Positions 22,236 through 34,376 of a DNA stretch of 64,000 nucleotides are shown piece by piece (the first letter of the stretch is position 1; each line of letters starts with the position of its first letter). The notes beneath the pieces are model-generated. The model worked only from the letters and a program-made list of their open reading frames with translations. It searched no databases and was not told the DNA's origin. The DNA is from Setophaga petechia (lineage: Eukaryota; Chordata; Aves; Passeriformes; Parulidae), in the NCBI GenBank assembly GCA_024362935.1, contig JANCRA010000116.1, positions 1,362,501 through 1,426,500 on the forward strand. The letters run 5' to 3'. A program made the position numbers and the translations under genes.

Positions 22236-23045
22236 TGGAATCACAGACTGGTTTGCATTAGAGGCTTAAAGCAGATACTTAAAACTCATCCTGTTCAACC
22301 TCTGCCATGGCAAAGACACCTTCTGCTATCCCAGGTGCTCCCAGCCCCAGTGTCCAACCTGGCCTTGGGCACTGCCAGGGATCCAGGGGCAGCCCCAGCT
22401 GCTCTGGGAATTCCAGCCCAGGCAGGAATTCCTTGCCCAGATCCCAGCCCAATCTCCCCTTTCCCACTGGGAGCCATTCCCTGTGTGCTGTCCCTCTGTC
22501 CCTTGTCCCCAGTCCCTCTGCAGCTCTCCTGGAGCCCCTGCAGGCCCTGCCAGGGGCTCTGAGCTCTGCCTGGAGCCTTCCCTTCTCCAGGGGAACATTC
22601 CCAGCTCTGCCAGCCTGGCTCCAGAGCAGAGGGGCTCCAGCCCTGCAGCAGCTCTGGGGCCTCCTCTGGGCTCTCTCCAGCAGCTCCACGTCCTCCTGCT
22701 GTTGGCCCAGGGCTGGGGCAGCTCTGCAGGTGGGCTCTCACCTGAGGGAGGGCACAGGGACAGAGTCCCCCCTCCCTGGGGATCAGCCCAGGCACGGGGG
22801 CATTCAGGCTCCCAGCTCACGAGGCCAGGGCATGTCCAGTTTCTTACCCAGCAGCATCACCAAGTCCTCCCCTCCAGGGCTGCTCTCCATCCCTCCATCC
22901 CCCAGGCACTTGTCATACTGGGGATTGCTCCCACCTGATGCAGGAGCTCGCACTTGACCTTGTTGAATCTCATGAGATCCCCACAGTGCCAGTCCTTGGT
23001 CATGCCCAGGTCCCTCTGGATGCCATCTCATCCCTCAGGCATTTC
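22236..23045 (-). mobile_element. CR1 LINE fragment, about 800 bp
   Basis: Long complement-oriented CR1. The tail with 'ggaatcacagactggttt' is followed by the 'tgccatggcaaagacacctt', 'ccagggatccaggggcagc', 'ccttctccaggggaacattc' and 'gggctctcacctgagggagg' blocks and then a more 5' region ending near 'tccctctggatgccatctca'. Confidence 0.9.
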
Positions 23046-24802
23046 AACTGCCCCATATCTTCTCATCATCTCTTCTTTTATAAGCTCTACCTGACTCATC
23101 CCATCCATGTTTGTTGTCCTTTCTATCACAGCAGCCTGTCACACTCACAACTCCCACCACTTTGCTTCACACTTCTGAATGCCTCTGGCTCTCTCTCTCA
23201 CCTTTCCAGGCTCTCTGAGATCCTCCAGCCTTTTAGTTTTCCAGGACGAGCAGAGAGAAGCAAAGATGGTGGGCAAGACTATCTACAGTATTCCAGACAC
23301 ACTACAGATTTATATAATGGTTTGTGAAAATAATTGGAGTAAACTGACAAACTAAAATGAGCTTTGAAAAAAGTAATTACTGCCTATTTACCTACTGCAC
23401 TAAATACTTTGTATCTGAGAGGGAATGTTTATTTTTCATTTAATAGAAGCTTGACAAAACCAAAAAATTAAAAGTTGATTCCTCCCTCATACAAAAGGCA
23501 TCAACGTGGGCAAAAATTCAAAGTCTACTGAATTTATGTTTTTCAAAGCTTTGATCCATTGTCTAGCACCCCCTGTTCCCAGTCAGCTGCCCTTTCCCTG
23601 CACAGCCCCACCTGTGCCCAGCCAGAGCTCTGTGCCCAGGGGGGCTCGGGGGCAGAGCAGCCCGGCCTGGCCCCCGCCCAGCCCCTCCCCAGGGCACCAG
23701 CAGGCAAAAAGCAATGGCAGAAAGAACTTACTTTTCCTCTTTTCACATCTATTTAGAATAGAAAGCTAATGCAGCTGAAGAGAGTTTCCTAGGACAGGGT
23801 AAATGAGTTTATCTGCTCAGGGAAATCACTCCCAGCTATCCACAGCACCCACTAACACCACCTGGGAAGCATTTCTTGTGACCTGAACTTTTCTGTCCCC
23901 ACGATATACAATGGTGTGCTCCAAGAACAGATCCCCAGCGATCCTTTTTACTACAGATCTGGGGCTATGTGCACCAAAACCAGCAGATGAACAAGCTACC
24001 TACATTAGGATCACACTGAAATCTGCACAACAGCCCTTTCTGCACAACAAATCTTATGGTGGACAAAAAGATGTCCTTCATTTTACCAACACACCATAAA
24101 AATCACTGGAACCTGATCCCATGTTCTGGCTAAGCAACTCCAGCACACCTGCTGATATACATTTCAAAAATATTTCCTTATGAGAAAGCCAAATTTCCCC
24201 CCGCTGCTCATTCACTTCTCAATGATAAAGGATTAAACAGCAAAATTAATTCCCTTTTCATCTCTCTGGAAGAGGTGCTTTATTTCATTCTCAGCGATTG
24301 AGACTTCTGAAGTTTATCTCTCCCAAAAGACCATCTCCCACAAAACCAAAGAACAAAAAGCCTTACAGACTTCTTCTTTGGTCCATAATATTCCCTCGTA
24401 ATGGACACTGTAGGACAGTACGTCTCCACCACAGGAAAACAAACATTTGAAAATAATTTGGGTGAGGCAAACTGCAGCTCAGGGACAAGAAAAAAATTGC
24501 TTTGATCTGGTTTCTTCTTCAGCACTTATCACTGATATTACAGGGCAAAATAAGTGGAAGGCAAGACAAAAATTCCCCTCAATAATCTTTCCTAATAAAA
24601 GGACTATCCTTGACAATTCTTTGTGTTCTCAAAGAAATCTCAAATTTGGGGTTTGTTTGACCAGAACACAAGTACCTCCATAACAATGCTTGCATCCCAG
24701 ATATTCCCTATTTCCATCTTTTCCTGGTGATTCATGTGTAAATCACTAAAGAGGATGTTATGCCCCCTGCACAAATTTAAAACACTCTAGGGAAACTTAA
24801 TC

Positions 24803-24930
24803 ACAGAATTGTCTGGGTTGGAAGGGACCTTAAGGTCATCTAGTCCAAGCCCCTGCCGTGGGCAGGGACACCTTCCACCAGACCACAATCCAACCTGGCC
24901 TTGGACATTTCCAGGGACAGGGCATTTTAA
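24803..24930 (-). mobile_element. CR1 LINE 3' fragment
   Basis: The sequence 'tcacagaattgtctgggttg', then 'gaagggaccttaaggtcatc' and 'gggcagggacaccttccacc', is the complement of the CR1 3' end. Confidence 0.9.
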
Positions 24931-25394
24931 TTTCTTCCACAGAAAGCCATGAAGAGAACACAACACAGCGGGAACAATCAGATGCCTGAAAGGTTGAACC
25001 TCAGAAACAGTGAATAAATCAACCTGCTCCCAGCACCATATGGAATAAACAGAAGCACATCAGCATTTACATCTGCCACAAAAAAGAATACAGTAGGCAG
25101 AATCAGAATGATAAAAGATTATGCAAAACTTCCTTTAAATTATGATCCAGAATCTCTGAGCAACTCAACTCTGGCCAAGATTAGCATGTTTCACAACACA
25201 CTGCTTTTATTTCCTTTCATAAGGTTTCAAAACATTTTGCAACCATTCCTACTCCAAAGCAAATAAACACTCCTACTCAGCTCAGCTGCCCAGTGACACC
25301 CAGGGAAAGGCAAACCTCTGCTTTGGACTGAAATAACATTATTTCCTGGAGCTGGATTGCTGAGGTCAATGGCAGAAAGTAAAAGAGTATCAGA

Positions 25395-25740
25395 AATCCA
25401 TGAAACACAAAATGGCCTGAGCTGGAAGAAACTTCAAAGATCCTCCTGTTCCACCTCCTGCCATGGCAGGAACACCTTGCACTATCCCAGGCTGCTCCAA
25501 GCCCCAGTGTCCAGCCTGGCCTTGGGCACTGCCAGGGAACAGTTCCTGCCCAACATCCCATCCAGACCCACTCTCTGACAGCAGGAAGCCATTCCTCCTT
25601 GGCCTGTCACTCCATCCTCTTGTCCAAAGTCTCTCTCCAACTCATCATACAGCCTCATTTCAAGTATGGAAGATCACAATTATGTCCAGGAGACCCAACT
25701 TCTCCACTGCCCTGCACACACTGCCCTGTTCCTTCCCCTA
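25395..25740 (-). mobile_element. CR1 LINE fragment
   Basis: Complement-oriented CR1: 'tgagctggaagaaacttca', 'ctgccatggcaggaacacct' and 'ccccagtgtccagcctggc'. A deletion within the 'ctgccagggaacagttcct' part is evident when compared with the copy at 26.6 kb. Confidence 0.85.
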
Positions 25741-26517
25741 GAGCATTGAAAAATCAGAATAATTTAAAACAAAGGACACTTCCTCTATTATTTTTCCTGG
25801 ATTTGCTATGTGAGTATCACAGTACTGTCATATTCCTCATTTCCTCCAGAGACACAACCTGTTAGAGATCAAAGCATGAGAAGTTCTACTAAGCAGAAAA
25901 AGGGCATAATTGAGAGTCACAAAAGGAAAGAGTGAAAATACAGAGTAGAGCTCATGGAGGAGTAAAACGATAAAGATGATACTGAAAAATCAGCTTTGCA
26001 ATCCATCAAAATCCAATGCAAACAAATTATCCTCATTTTTAAATACTTTGATCCATCTGGACACACACATACACAAAATGGCAACATTTCTCTGTTACTA
26101 AAAACCAGTCAATGGCCCTCATTCATACTCAGAACTACAAGAGTAAAACTAAACAAACTAAAAATAGAAGTTACAGAAGACTAAAAATAAAACAATAGCA
26201 AAAAATAAAAAAGGAGGGAGGAGAATATAAGGAGACATCTTAAATTTATTGTCTTAAATGAAGCAAGATGACTCCCAAAAATGGACTTTTAAGGAAACAA
26301 ACCCATTGCAACAACATGTACTAAAAAAGCCTAGACTATAGATTCATTGTAGAGCTGGCAGCCCCTCAAATTACAATCTTCCCTGGAATCTCCTCCCCTT
26401 GGGGCAGCAGAGGCAGACACAGCTGCAGCACCAGCACAGGGAAGCTCGTCTGTCTGCAAAGCCTCCAGATCAGGTTTGCCCAAAAACCTCCTCAGTTCTT
26501 ACACGACTGTGGTTGTT

Positions 26518-26998
26518 GAAGAGTCATGGAACAGTTTAAGGTGGAAAGGACCTTTAGGATCATCCCACCCTGCCATGGCAGGGACACCTCCCACTGCCCC
26601 AGGCTGCTCCAGCCCCAGTGTCCAGCCTGGCCTTGGCACTGCCAGGGATGCAGGGGCAGCCCCAGCTGCTCTGGGCACCTGTGCCAGGGCCTGCCCACCC
26701 TGCCAGGGAACAATTCCCAATTCCCAAGATCCCACCCAGCCCTGCCCTGTGGCAGTGGGAGCCATTCCCTGGGTGCTGTCCCTCTGTCCCTTGTCCCCAG
26801 TCCCTCTGCAGCTCTCCTGGAGCCCCTGCAGGCCCTGCCAGGGGCTCTGAGCTCTGCCTGGAGCCTTCCCTTCTCCAGGGGAACATTCCCAGCTCTGCCA
26901 GCCTGGCTCCAGAGCAGAGGGGCTCCAGCCCTGCAGCAGCTCCGGGGCCTCCTCTGGACTTGCTCTGGCAGCTCCACGTCCTCCTGCTGTTGGAAGCC
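26518..26998 (-). mobile_element. CR1 LINE fragment
   Basis: About 480 bp of complement CR1, nearly the mirror image of the copy at 9780-10312. It includes 'catggcagggacacctccca', 'ggagccattccctgggtgct' and 'tccaggggaacattcccagc'. Confidence 0.9.
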
Positions 26999-28067
26999 CC
27001 TGAGCTGAATACACATTCCCATGGCAGCAAGGTCAGTTACAATTTCTGGCAAATAATTGAGGGAATAGAAGGAAAAAATAGAGGAGAGTCAACCGTATGA
27101 TCGATGTACAAAGAGAGGTAGGAGTGAGGTTCCTTTAACTTCAAGGAGAGACAACTGAAGATGGGTGAAACCTAATTTTTGACGTCAACTACCTCAGGAG
27201 AGATTAGAGAGGAGGGAATACCAGAGGTTCACAAGAAAGGACAGGAGGCAACACACACAGGTTGCAGTAGGGATTGTGGCCAGACATTAGAATTAGATTC
27301 ACTATGTATCATTATTTTAACAGCAATCTCTGGACCACAGACCCAGAGGATCAACGAGACCTCCATCCTAAAGATAAATTCACAGCTTAAATGGACAAAG
27401 GGCTCCTATGGTCATCCTGCTCTGAGGGAGGGATCAGACCCTTCCCAGCCACCCCAGCCCCACACCCAGCCCTGGGTGCTCAGTGCCACAGGGCTGGCGA
27501 GAACTCGGCTCACAGATCCTGCACCTGGCACCCGAGAGCAGCCACAGCAGCTGCTGGGCCACTGCCCCACGCCCTGCAGAACAACCCCTGGCTCTGCCCA
27601 GGAAACACCGCCCGCCCGCCCCGGCAAAACCAAAAAGGTGCAAAACCAGCTCTGGTAAATGTTTAATGCAGAGTAAAGTTAACAAAACCAACTAAGTTCA
27701 CAGGTGCTGAGTGCAGTTTATCTACTCCAGATTTCTTCATCAGTGCTGACAAACATACTGCATTTGTTTCCATGTTCTTTTACTGCAGTTTTAAAGCAGC
27801 ACATTTACACAGTCTCATTGTGCCTGTGGTCACAAATATAAGCCAGCAAAGATATTTTTAACACTGTTTAATAAAAAAGCTTAATATGCAGGACCAGCCA
27901 GCTCTGGGGGCTCTCAGAATACAAGGAGTTTAGTCTATGCACACACTTGAACTGTGTAAATGTTGGCATTAAGCAAGTATTTATTGCTGTTAAAAATTGA
28001 TAAAACAAATTTAAAGCTTCCCTACAGTCCAGTGCTGAGGATTCCCAAGATCATCCTATATATATTT

Positions 28068-28109
28068 ACAAGATTATATATATATATTTCAGGATAAATA
28101 TAATCTTGT
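28068..28109. repeat. 12-bp AT-rich inverted repeat
   Basis: The arms are 'acaagattatat' (28068-28079) and 'atataatcttgt' (28098-28109), with an 18-nt spacer inside a TA-rich tract. It could form a weak hairpin, and no function is apparent. Confidence 0.85.
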
Positions 28110-29439
28110 GAACAAACATAAATGAGCATCAGAAGGTCAAGAAAACAAAATGAGAGCAGTGAAGGAAGTGAAAGTTCAGGGAACTGCTGTAAAAAGTCAG
28201 GGAGGGGACAAAAATTGAGTTGAGAGAAAGGAATTTCTAGTGTTTATCAACAAACTCTCAAAGATTACAGGGCCCAACTGTATAAAGCTCAGTCTTGCAA
28301 ATCTCCTGGCAGGGTGAAAATAATGAACAAGGAAACATGGTTAATGGTAACAACAAATTTAATATACCCCGACTAAATTGGGAAAATATGAACACTGCTC
28401 TTAAAAAACTCCAAGGCATTTATTTTGTATTAGAGAAAGGTGGTTTTCAACAGATGCTTTCAGGTACTTCACCAAAATGAGAAGCATCTGCCATTTCCTG
28501 AACGTGGATTACTGAATACCACAACTCACTGCTAATGAGGTTAAATTCAAATGTCATCTAAAGAAGCAATTAAAAAAAAATTGGAGTTTTTCCCCTACCT
28601 CAAAACCATTGTACTAAGCTCATGTTTGCTTGTCCTCAGGACCAGGCTTCCTGATTGACAGATTTCCCAGTCTGAACCATAACTGTTAATGCTGTGAACT
28701 ACTTATAATTTCAATTTTAAAAGCCCATTAATTTTTGGAAAACACACAAGAAACGGCAGGCACAAATCATCATTTCACCTTTTCACCAGTGTATTAAAAA
28801 AATAGCTTGATTAGAACAAAATGACATTGGGTCAAGATGACATTTCCTCCTCTTCCTACACATCAATCAGAACACGATACCAGAGAGCACTTCCAGGAGC
28901 ACTGCCACAGTTTTGGAGCTTTTTAGGAGAGAAAGGTTGTTCCTTCCTCAAATGAGGTCCTTCTGTTTGACCTCACCTTAATCTGAAGCTTTTACTCCAA
29001 AACAATGCTACATTTGCAACTGAAGACCAAAAAACCACATGTGGTGGTTTAAATTTTTATCAACTTTTGTCCCTCTGCTGATTTTCTCACTTGTAGACAT
29101 TATAAGGATTTTTTAGAACAAACACAAAGTATTTTTAGACCTTCATTTCACAAATGAGAGGCAGCCCAGCAGAAGGTTAATTCTGGAAATATTTACGCAG
29201 CCACTTGGAACAGGCAGAGTCCCAGGGGAATCTTTAGTTTTTTCCATAGATAACTTGGGATTATTTTCCTAATTTCAGTTTTAAGAATAGAAAGCATAAG
29301 GCGGTGGTGTCACCACAAGACTGAAACACAGAAAAACACAAGTTATGTTTAGGTCTCAGGATGCAATGTGGATTGCTCACAGCAGCCACGCTGATGTCTC
29401 ATCACATGGACAAGCCAAAGAGCTGTAACCTGTTGGAGA

Positions 29440-29762
29440 ACAGGAGCTTTTAAACATCAGGAGCTGGAGAGGGACATTTGCCATGGGATGGAGAACAGGA
29501 CTCAGGGAATGGTGCCCACTGCCATTGGGCAGGAGAGATGGGGCATGGGAAGGAATCCTTCCTTGTGACAGCAGTGAGGCCCTGGCACAGGTGCCCAGAG
29601 CAGCTGTGGCTGCCCCTGCATCCCTGGCAGTGCCCCAGGCCAGGTTGGACACTGGGGCTGGAGCCACCTGGGACAGTGGGAGGTGTCCCTGCCATGGCAG
29701 GGGTGGCCCTGGAGGGGCCTTAAGATCCCTCCCAAGCCAAACCATCCTGTGATTCCATGTTT
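29440..29762 (+). mobile_element. CR1 LINE fragment
   Basis: Plus-oriented CR1 3' region. The 'ccctggcacaggtgcccaga' and 'ccatggcaggggtggccctg' blocks are followed by the terminal 'ccatcctgtgattccatg'. Confidence 0.9.
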
Positions 29763-30306
29763 TTTACAAGGTTGATCCATCATTGCTGCTCCTGAACATG
29801 TTCCAAGTAACTAAAGAATTTGAAGTTGAAGGTACATAAAAGACAGACAATTCTACAAGACCTCCACGTCTACAACACTGGCTGGCTTTTGCCCTTCTGT
29901 CTGCATTGACACACTACAAGTTAAGTCATAAATCATGTTCAAACCCACAAATGGGGTAGTTTTCTCCTCTCAAAGGAGCCTGCACACCAAATCATCTCCA
30001 GCCCAGACAGACAACAATAATGTTTTTGTCTCTCAAAGAATCAGGATTTGGAAATGAAAACATAATACTTAAATGCTAGAGTGCACTGACATGACTTGTT
30101 CATTGTAAAAGCTAAAAACAACTCTTTAATTGTTTATGCTGACAAAGAGTGCACAAAAGGACACTGGCTATATGTGCTGCACTTGCAGTATTATACATTT
30201 GGATTACTGGATCATATTTACAGTGTCAGAAGCCACATGAAAGTCAGGCTCTAAGTTAAGAAAATACCACTGGCTACAGTTAAGAGTCTCACCAAGGGGA
30301 ACTCAC

Positions 30307-30420
30307 CTAAAAGCTGCCAGTAAGGGAGCATAAATTGAGTCTCCATCATACACATACAAGTGGTCCCAGCTGCACTCTGTGGCAAAGTGATTGAATCGAA
30401 GCCTGAGGATTGTGTTTGGC
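30307..30420 (-). CDS. ATRN: ATRN exon 3: CUB domain core
   Basis: The 114-nt exon continues the CUB domain with PNTILRLRFNHFATECSWDH and then LYVYDGDSIYAPLLAAF. The CxWDxLYVYDGDS stretch is the standard CUB signature, with acidic residues that form the calcium site in calcium-binding CUB domains. The acceptor is TTTACAG and the donor is TTTTAG/GTGAGTT. It enters with one base completing Arg and leaves with AG, which completes Ser in the next exon. The segment is almost identical to mammalian attractin, so strong constraint is likely. Confidence 0.95.
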
Positions 30421-30666
30421 CTGTAAAGAAAAAATAAAGAAAGAAAATATTTGTAATTAGCCACTCAACACACAGGGCAAAATCCCTTCAACACACATCT
30501 CTGGTGTGAAGCTCTGGTCTAGACAAGACTAAAACTGGGGTATTTGGTGTAACTGTAGGTGCATTAAACATTCTGTGGTTCAGGGGTTTTTTGTGTGCAG
30601 CTCTCCTGGTATTAAGCAAAAATTTCTTTATGGTCAGAAAACTGCATCCTGTTGTGCCAAACAGAC

Positions 30667-30861
30667 CACGGAACCACACAATGTCCTGAGCTGGAAGGGA
30701 CTGAAGGATCCCTGAGCCCAGCTCCTGGCTCTGCACAGGACACCCCAACAATCCCACCTGAGCCTGAGCCGCTGCCCCAGCGCCCCTGGAGCTCTGGCAG
30801 CCCTGGCACCACGAGCACTCCCTGGGGAGCCCGGGCACTGCCTGAGCACCCTCTGGGGGAA
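30667..30861 (-). mobile_element. CR1-type LINE fragment, identical to 54218-54412
   Basis: A 195-bp GC-rich block begins 'cacggaaccacacaatgtcc', a CR1-like complement-oriented tail of a family different from the neighbouring copies. Reading both copies side by side, all 195 positions match with no gap. The sequences beyond the block differ. Confidence 0.8.
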
Positions 30862-31660
30862 GAGTCTGTCCTGAGACAAACTAAGCCTCTCCTGACACAA
30901 CTACAAGCCCTTCCCTTGGGTCCTGTCCCTGGTCACACAGGGGACAGCCCCTCCTCTGCCTCAGAAGGAAGTTGCAGGTTGTGATGAGGTTTCCCCTCAG
31001 TCTCCTGTTCTCCAGGTTGAACAAACCAAGTGACCTCAGCCACTGCTCAAACAAGCCAAATGTCCCTGTGCAGCTCTCCTGGAGCCCCTGCAGGCCCTGC
31101 CAGGGGCTCTGAGCTCTGCCTGGAGCCTTCCCTTCTCCAGGGGAACATTCCCAGCTCTGCCAGCCTGGCTCCAGAGCACAGGGGCTCCAGCCCTGCAGCA
31201 GCTCCAGGGCCTCCTCTGGGCTCTCTCCAGCAGCTCCACGTCCTCCTGCTGTTGGCCCAGGGCTGGGGCAGCTCTGCAGGTGGGCTCTCACCTGAGGGAG
31301 GGCACAGGGACACCATTCCCACCTTGCCTTTGCCATCAGCCAGGGCAGGGGCAGCTCTGCAGGTGGGCTCTCACCTGAGGGAGGGCACAGGGACAGAGTC
31401 CCCCCTCCCCTGCTGCCCACGCTGGGATCAGCCCAGGCACGGGGGGCTCTGGGCTAGGTCATGTCCAGCTCTCACCCAGCAGCACCCCCAGGTCCTTCTC
31501 CCCAGGGCCATTCCCCTCCCATCCTGTGCTTGTGCTCTGCCCTGCTCCAGCCCCACCCTGGACCTTGCCCTTGGCCTTGTGTAACTTCATGAGGATCACA
31601 CAGTCCCGTGTCTCTGGTCTGTCCAGGCCCCCTTTGGTGCCCTTTCTTCCCTTCAGCACC
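30862..31660 (-). mobile_element. CR1 LINE fragment(s)
   Basis: Complement-oriented CR1 with 'ctccaggttgaacaaaccaa', 'tccaggggaacattcccagc' and two successive 'gggctctcacctgagggagg' blocks (31283 and 31365 areas). The second block implies a small internal duplication or nested copies. It ends with a more 5' CR1 region, 'gtgtaacttcatgaggatc'. Confidence 0.85.
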
Positions 31661-32667
31661 TTGCCCACACCACATGGCCTGGCATCCACTGGCAGATTTG
31701 CTAAGGGTGCCTTATCCCACTGTGCATGTCAGCAACAGGTATGTTAAACACAGGGAGAAGCCTAAGGAAAAGTGCCCTCTGGGACTGTAGTAAATTCTGA
31801 TCCCCCAAGAGGCCTCAGTTTGCAGTGTCCAGTACAAGTTCACGCTCTCACACAACTCCTGCCAATTCACAGCCCTCTCTACCTGCACGTTCAGGGAACA
31901 ACATGGAATGTGACTGAACATACAGATGTTATCACACAGCATCATATCTGACCATGGAAAAGCTTTAGAGACTAAACAAATGGCTCTTACAGTCCTGGCA
32001 CCAGCTTGGTTCTATCAAAAATATATTTCAACAAGTGAGATGCTCTGAACCGCTGCACCATCAATCAGGTGACAGAGGATAGACATTAAATATGCTACTC
32101 CTAAAAACCTGTGCAAGAAATTGCTGTAAGCAATATAAGGATCAAATACAAGAAGGGCAGCAAAGTGAGGGGAGAGATCTGAGAGACTTCTCCCAGTTTA
32201 GAAAACCTTTGCAATAAAAGGTCAGTGGTTCCTCTGAAGTCCTCATGGCTCAGTGAGTAAAGAAACATTTGAAGTTCATCACTACACAAACTGATTCTTC
32301 ATGAATAAAAGCTTTCAGAGCCTTCTCTTGTTTCTCATACTACTGAAAAATCCCATGTGCAGTGAATCCCATCATTTAAATGGCCCACTATGATTTCAGT
32401 TAAGTAATTCATAATCCTTCATTATTTACAGAAGTGCACTGATTTTGTTCACCACATGCTGTTTCAACACAAACCTCTTAAACAGAAGTCAGTTTGGAGG
32501 GTTCAGTTGCACAAAAATTTATTTGCCAAGACCAATTAAGTGTTGCCCAATTTAGCTTTTAGAATAGCCAGAAAGAATTGCGAGACCTAGTAATATTCAG
32601 TGCAGATAAAAGTCATCTAAAAGTGCCAATAAGCAATACAAAATTCCAAGCTGCTTCCAACACTCAC

Positions 32668-32751
32668 CTTCCTTCAATGAGCCAGGTGCATTTTGTCTTG
32701 TATTTGTAATTTCCAGGCCCATCTGTGACATACCCTGAAGGTTCAGTGAGT
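32668..32751 (-). CDS. ATRN: ATRN exon 2: start of CUB domain
   Basis: The 84-nt exon encodes a segment reading LTEPSGYVTDGPGNYKYKTK followed by CTWLIEG. This is the first half of the attractin CUB domain, including a conserved cysteine and the DGPGNYKY motif typical of the family. The acceptor is TTTGCAG and the donor is AAG/GTGAGTG. It enters with one base of a split codon (probably Arg) and leaves with two bases. Upstream in the gene lies more than 31 kb of intron, so the signal-peptide and first-EGF exon is outside the window. CUB domains are extracellular binding folds. Confidence 0.93.
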
Positions 32752-33129
32752 CTGCAAACAAAAACACAAACATTAGTGTCCAGTGGTTTTAAACATTCAG
32801 AAAGGATTCTCTAAAATCTGAAGATCCATCATTAGATTATTATTTACTTAAGAGCCACTATAAAAAAATCAACTACAGCACAACAAAACCCAGCTGGGAG
32901 TCTCCTGTTGAACTCTGTGCAGGTCTTCTGATGATTGTTCTTCACTTCAAGAGTGATGGTTTCTCTATCATATTGATGCCATGGTCCCAAACCTGTATGT
33001 AGGGATATACCACCTAACCAGCACAAGGAACTCCCCAACAGAAGCTAAAATTATTCCTAAACTATTTATTTACACAAACAGTAGCATTGCATGCAGTTCA
33101 GATGAAGGCCACGGTGCAACCTGTCACTC

Positions 33130-33335
33130 ATGCTGTGTTTGACTCTCCACAAACCCCTTGGCAACCTCCTGGAGGGAGGCTGGGACTGACCCCCATGCCC
33201 CTGGATCCCTGGCAGTGCCCCAGGGCTTGGAGCCCCCTGGGACAGTGGAAGGTGTCCTTGCCCACGGATGGGGTGGAATGAGACGGGCTTTGAGGTCCCT
33301 TCCAGCCCAACTGTTCTGTGATTCTATAGATGTTG
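33130..33335 (+). mobile_element. CR1 LINE fragment
   Basis: Plus-oriented CR1 3' end: 'cctggatccctggcagtgcc', then 'gggacagtggaaggtgtcc' and 'ccagcccaactgttctgtga'. Confidence 0.85.
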
Positions 33336-33895
33336 ATTGTTATCAACATCTGCAAACGCTGCACAGTGCCAATTCTGCTCCAGCAAAAGAAAACCATTGG
33401 GAAATGCATTCCTGTCTCATATGAATTAGTCAGAATATTCCAGATGATAATTGCAGAAACTGCTGAAAATAAATGACAGGCAAGGATGGCAGCAGTAGGC
33501 AGCAGCACCTGAAGGTGCCCAGGCACCATGTTCTGGTAGAGCACACACTGGCACCCAAACCAGGATTCCTTCCTAGGCAAGTTATAAACCCCAAATCACA
33601 GCCTCTGGCAAAATTCAACTGTCCTACTTTACAACACAGCTCTAAAACAAAAACACTCTAAATTTAAATCTGGCAAAAAGAGAGGAAAGCAAGACCAGAA
33701 ATTGCTCAAACCGGTATCTTGGAACCTTTTCTGTGCCTTTCCCCAGTGATCTGTTAATGCTAACATCTCACTTTTTAACACATTTTGGCTCAGTCAAAAA
33801 TTATTTTCCAAACTTTTTTCCATCAAGCATTTTTAAGGTTGATCTCTGATTCAAATTAAAAAGGCAAAACTCACAGGTTTTTGAAAACCACCTTC

Positions 33896-33941
33896 CTCTG
33901 TCTCTAAATGAATTTATTCTCTGTCTCTAAATGAATTTATT
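33896..33941. repeat. 23-bp perfect tandem duplication
   Basis: The block 33896-33918 (beginning 'ctctgtctctaaatg') is repeated exactly at 33919-33941. Confidence 0.97.
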
Positions 33942-34147
33942 ACAGTACTTTTCAACCTGAGAAACTGAGCTGAAAATTTTTAAAAGCCAATTACTGAAGT
34001 TCTGCAGGAAAGGGATATTCAAGCAAGTGAAGAAAAAGCTCAGATTTTTGGAAGCACAAAATGCATCTGGGCCCTCTATGGAGACACAGATGTCAGTGTA
34101 AACAGAGATCAGATTGAAAAAAAATACACATACATAAAGGTATCAAT

Positions 34148-34376
34148 TTAGGCTGGATATTGGGAAGGAATTGTTCCCTGGCAGGGTGGGCAGGCCCTGG
34201 CACAGGTGCCCAGAGCAGCTGTGGCTGCCCCTGGATCCTTGGCAGTGCCCAAGGCCAGGCTGGGCACTGGGGCTGGAGCAGCCTGGGACAGTGGGAGGTG
34301 TCCCTGCCACGGCAGGAGTGGCTCTGGGTGGGCTTTATGGTCCCTTCCAACCCAAACCATTCCATGATTCTGTGAT
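34148..34376 (+). mobile_element. CR1 LINE fragment
   Basis: Plus-oriented CR1 3' end: 'aggctggatattgggaagga', 'tggcaggtgtccctgcca'-type block, 'ggtcccttccaacccaaacc' and 'attctgtgattt'. Confidence 0.9.

Larger units (their letters stand above)
21525..30306 (-). other. ATRN intron 3
   Basis: Complete 8.8-kb intron with CR1 fragments at 22236-23045, 24803-24930, 25395-25740, 26518-26998 and 29440-29762, and a small AT-rich hairpin near 28068-28109. A GC-rich block at 27400-27625 is not assigned. I see nothing else in the intervening stretches. Confidence 0.85.
30421..32667 (-). other. ATRN intron 2
   Basis: Complete intron. CR1-derived sequence fills 30667-31660, and the rest (31700-32660) shows nothing recognised. 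Confidence 0.85.
982..32751 (-). other. ATRN: ATRN (attractin) gene, internal part: exons 2-14
   Basis: Attractin is a large type I membrane (or secreted) glycoprotein. In mammals it acts with agouti/melanocortin signalling, myelin maintenance and immune-cell interaction. Thirteen minus-strand exons are visible. All have AG acceptors and GT donors, and codon phases agree across every junction. In order they encode a CUB domain, an EGF-like module, six Kelch repeats and PSI modules. ATRN is preferred over ATRNL1 because of stretches such as KAFSANKYRLADDLY, MSHGAKCFSSDFMAYDI and FGHCPLYGYISNVQEY, where ATRNL1 differs. The first exon and everything after the third PSI-like segment lie outside the window. 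Exon numbering is inferred from the mammalian gene layout. Sequence identity was judged from memory of the family, not from a database search. Confidence 0.95.

Noticed and set aside
982..32751. Gene could be ATRNL1 rather than ATRN
   Set aside because: Exons 9, 10 and 13 follow ATRN-specific residues (for example KAFSANKYRLADDLY, SFMAYDI context, [14 protein letters not shown]), where ATRNL1 differs. This was judged from memory and would be settled by a tree of both paralogues.
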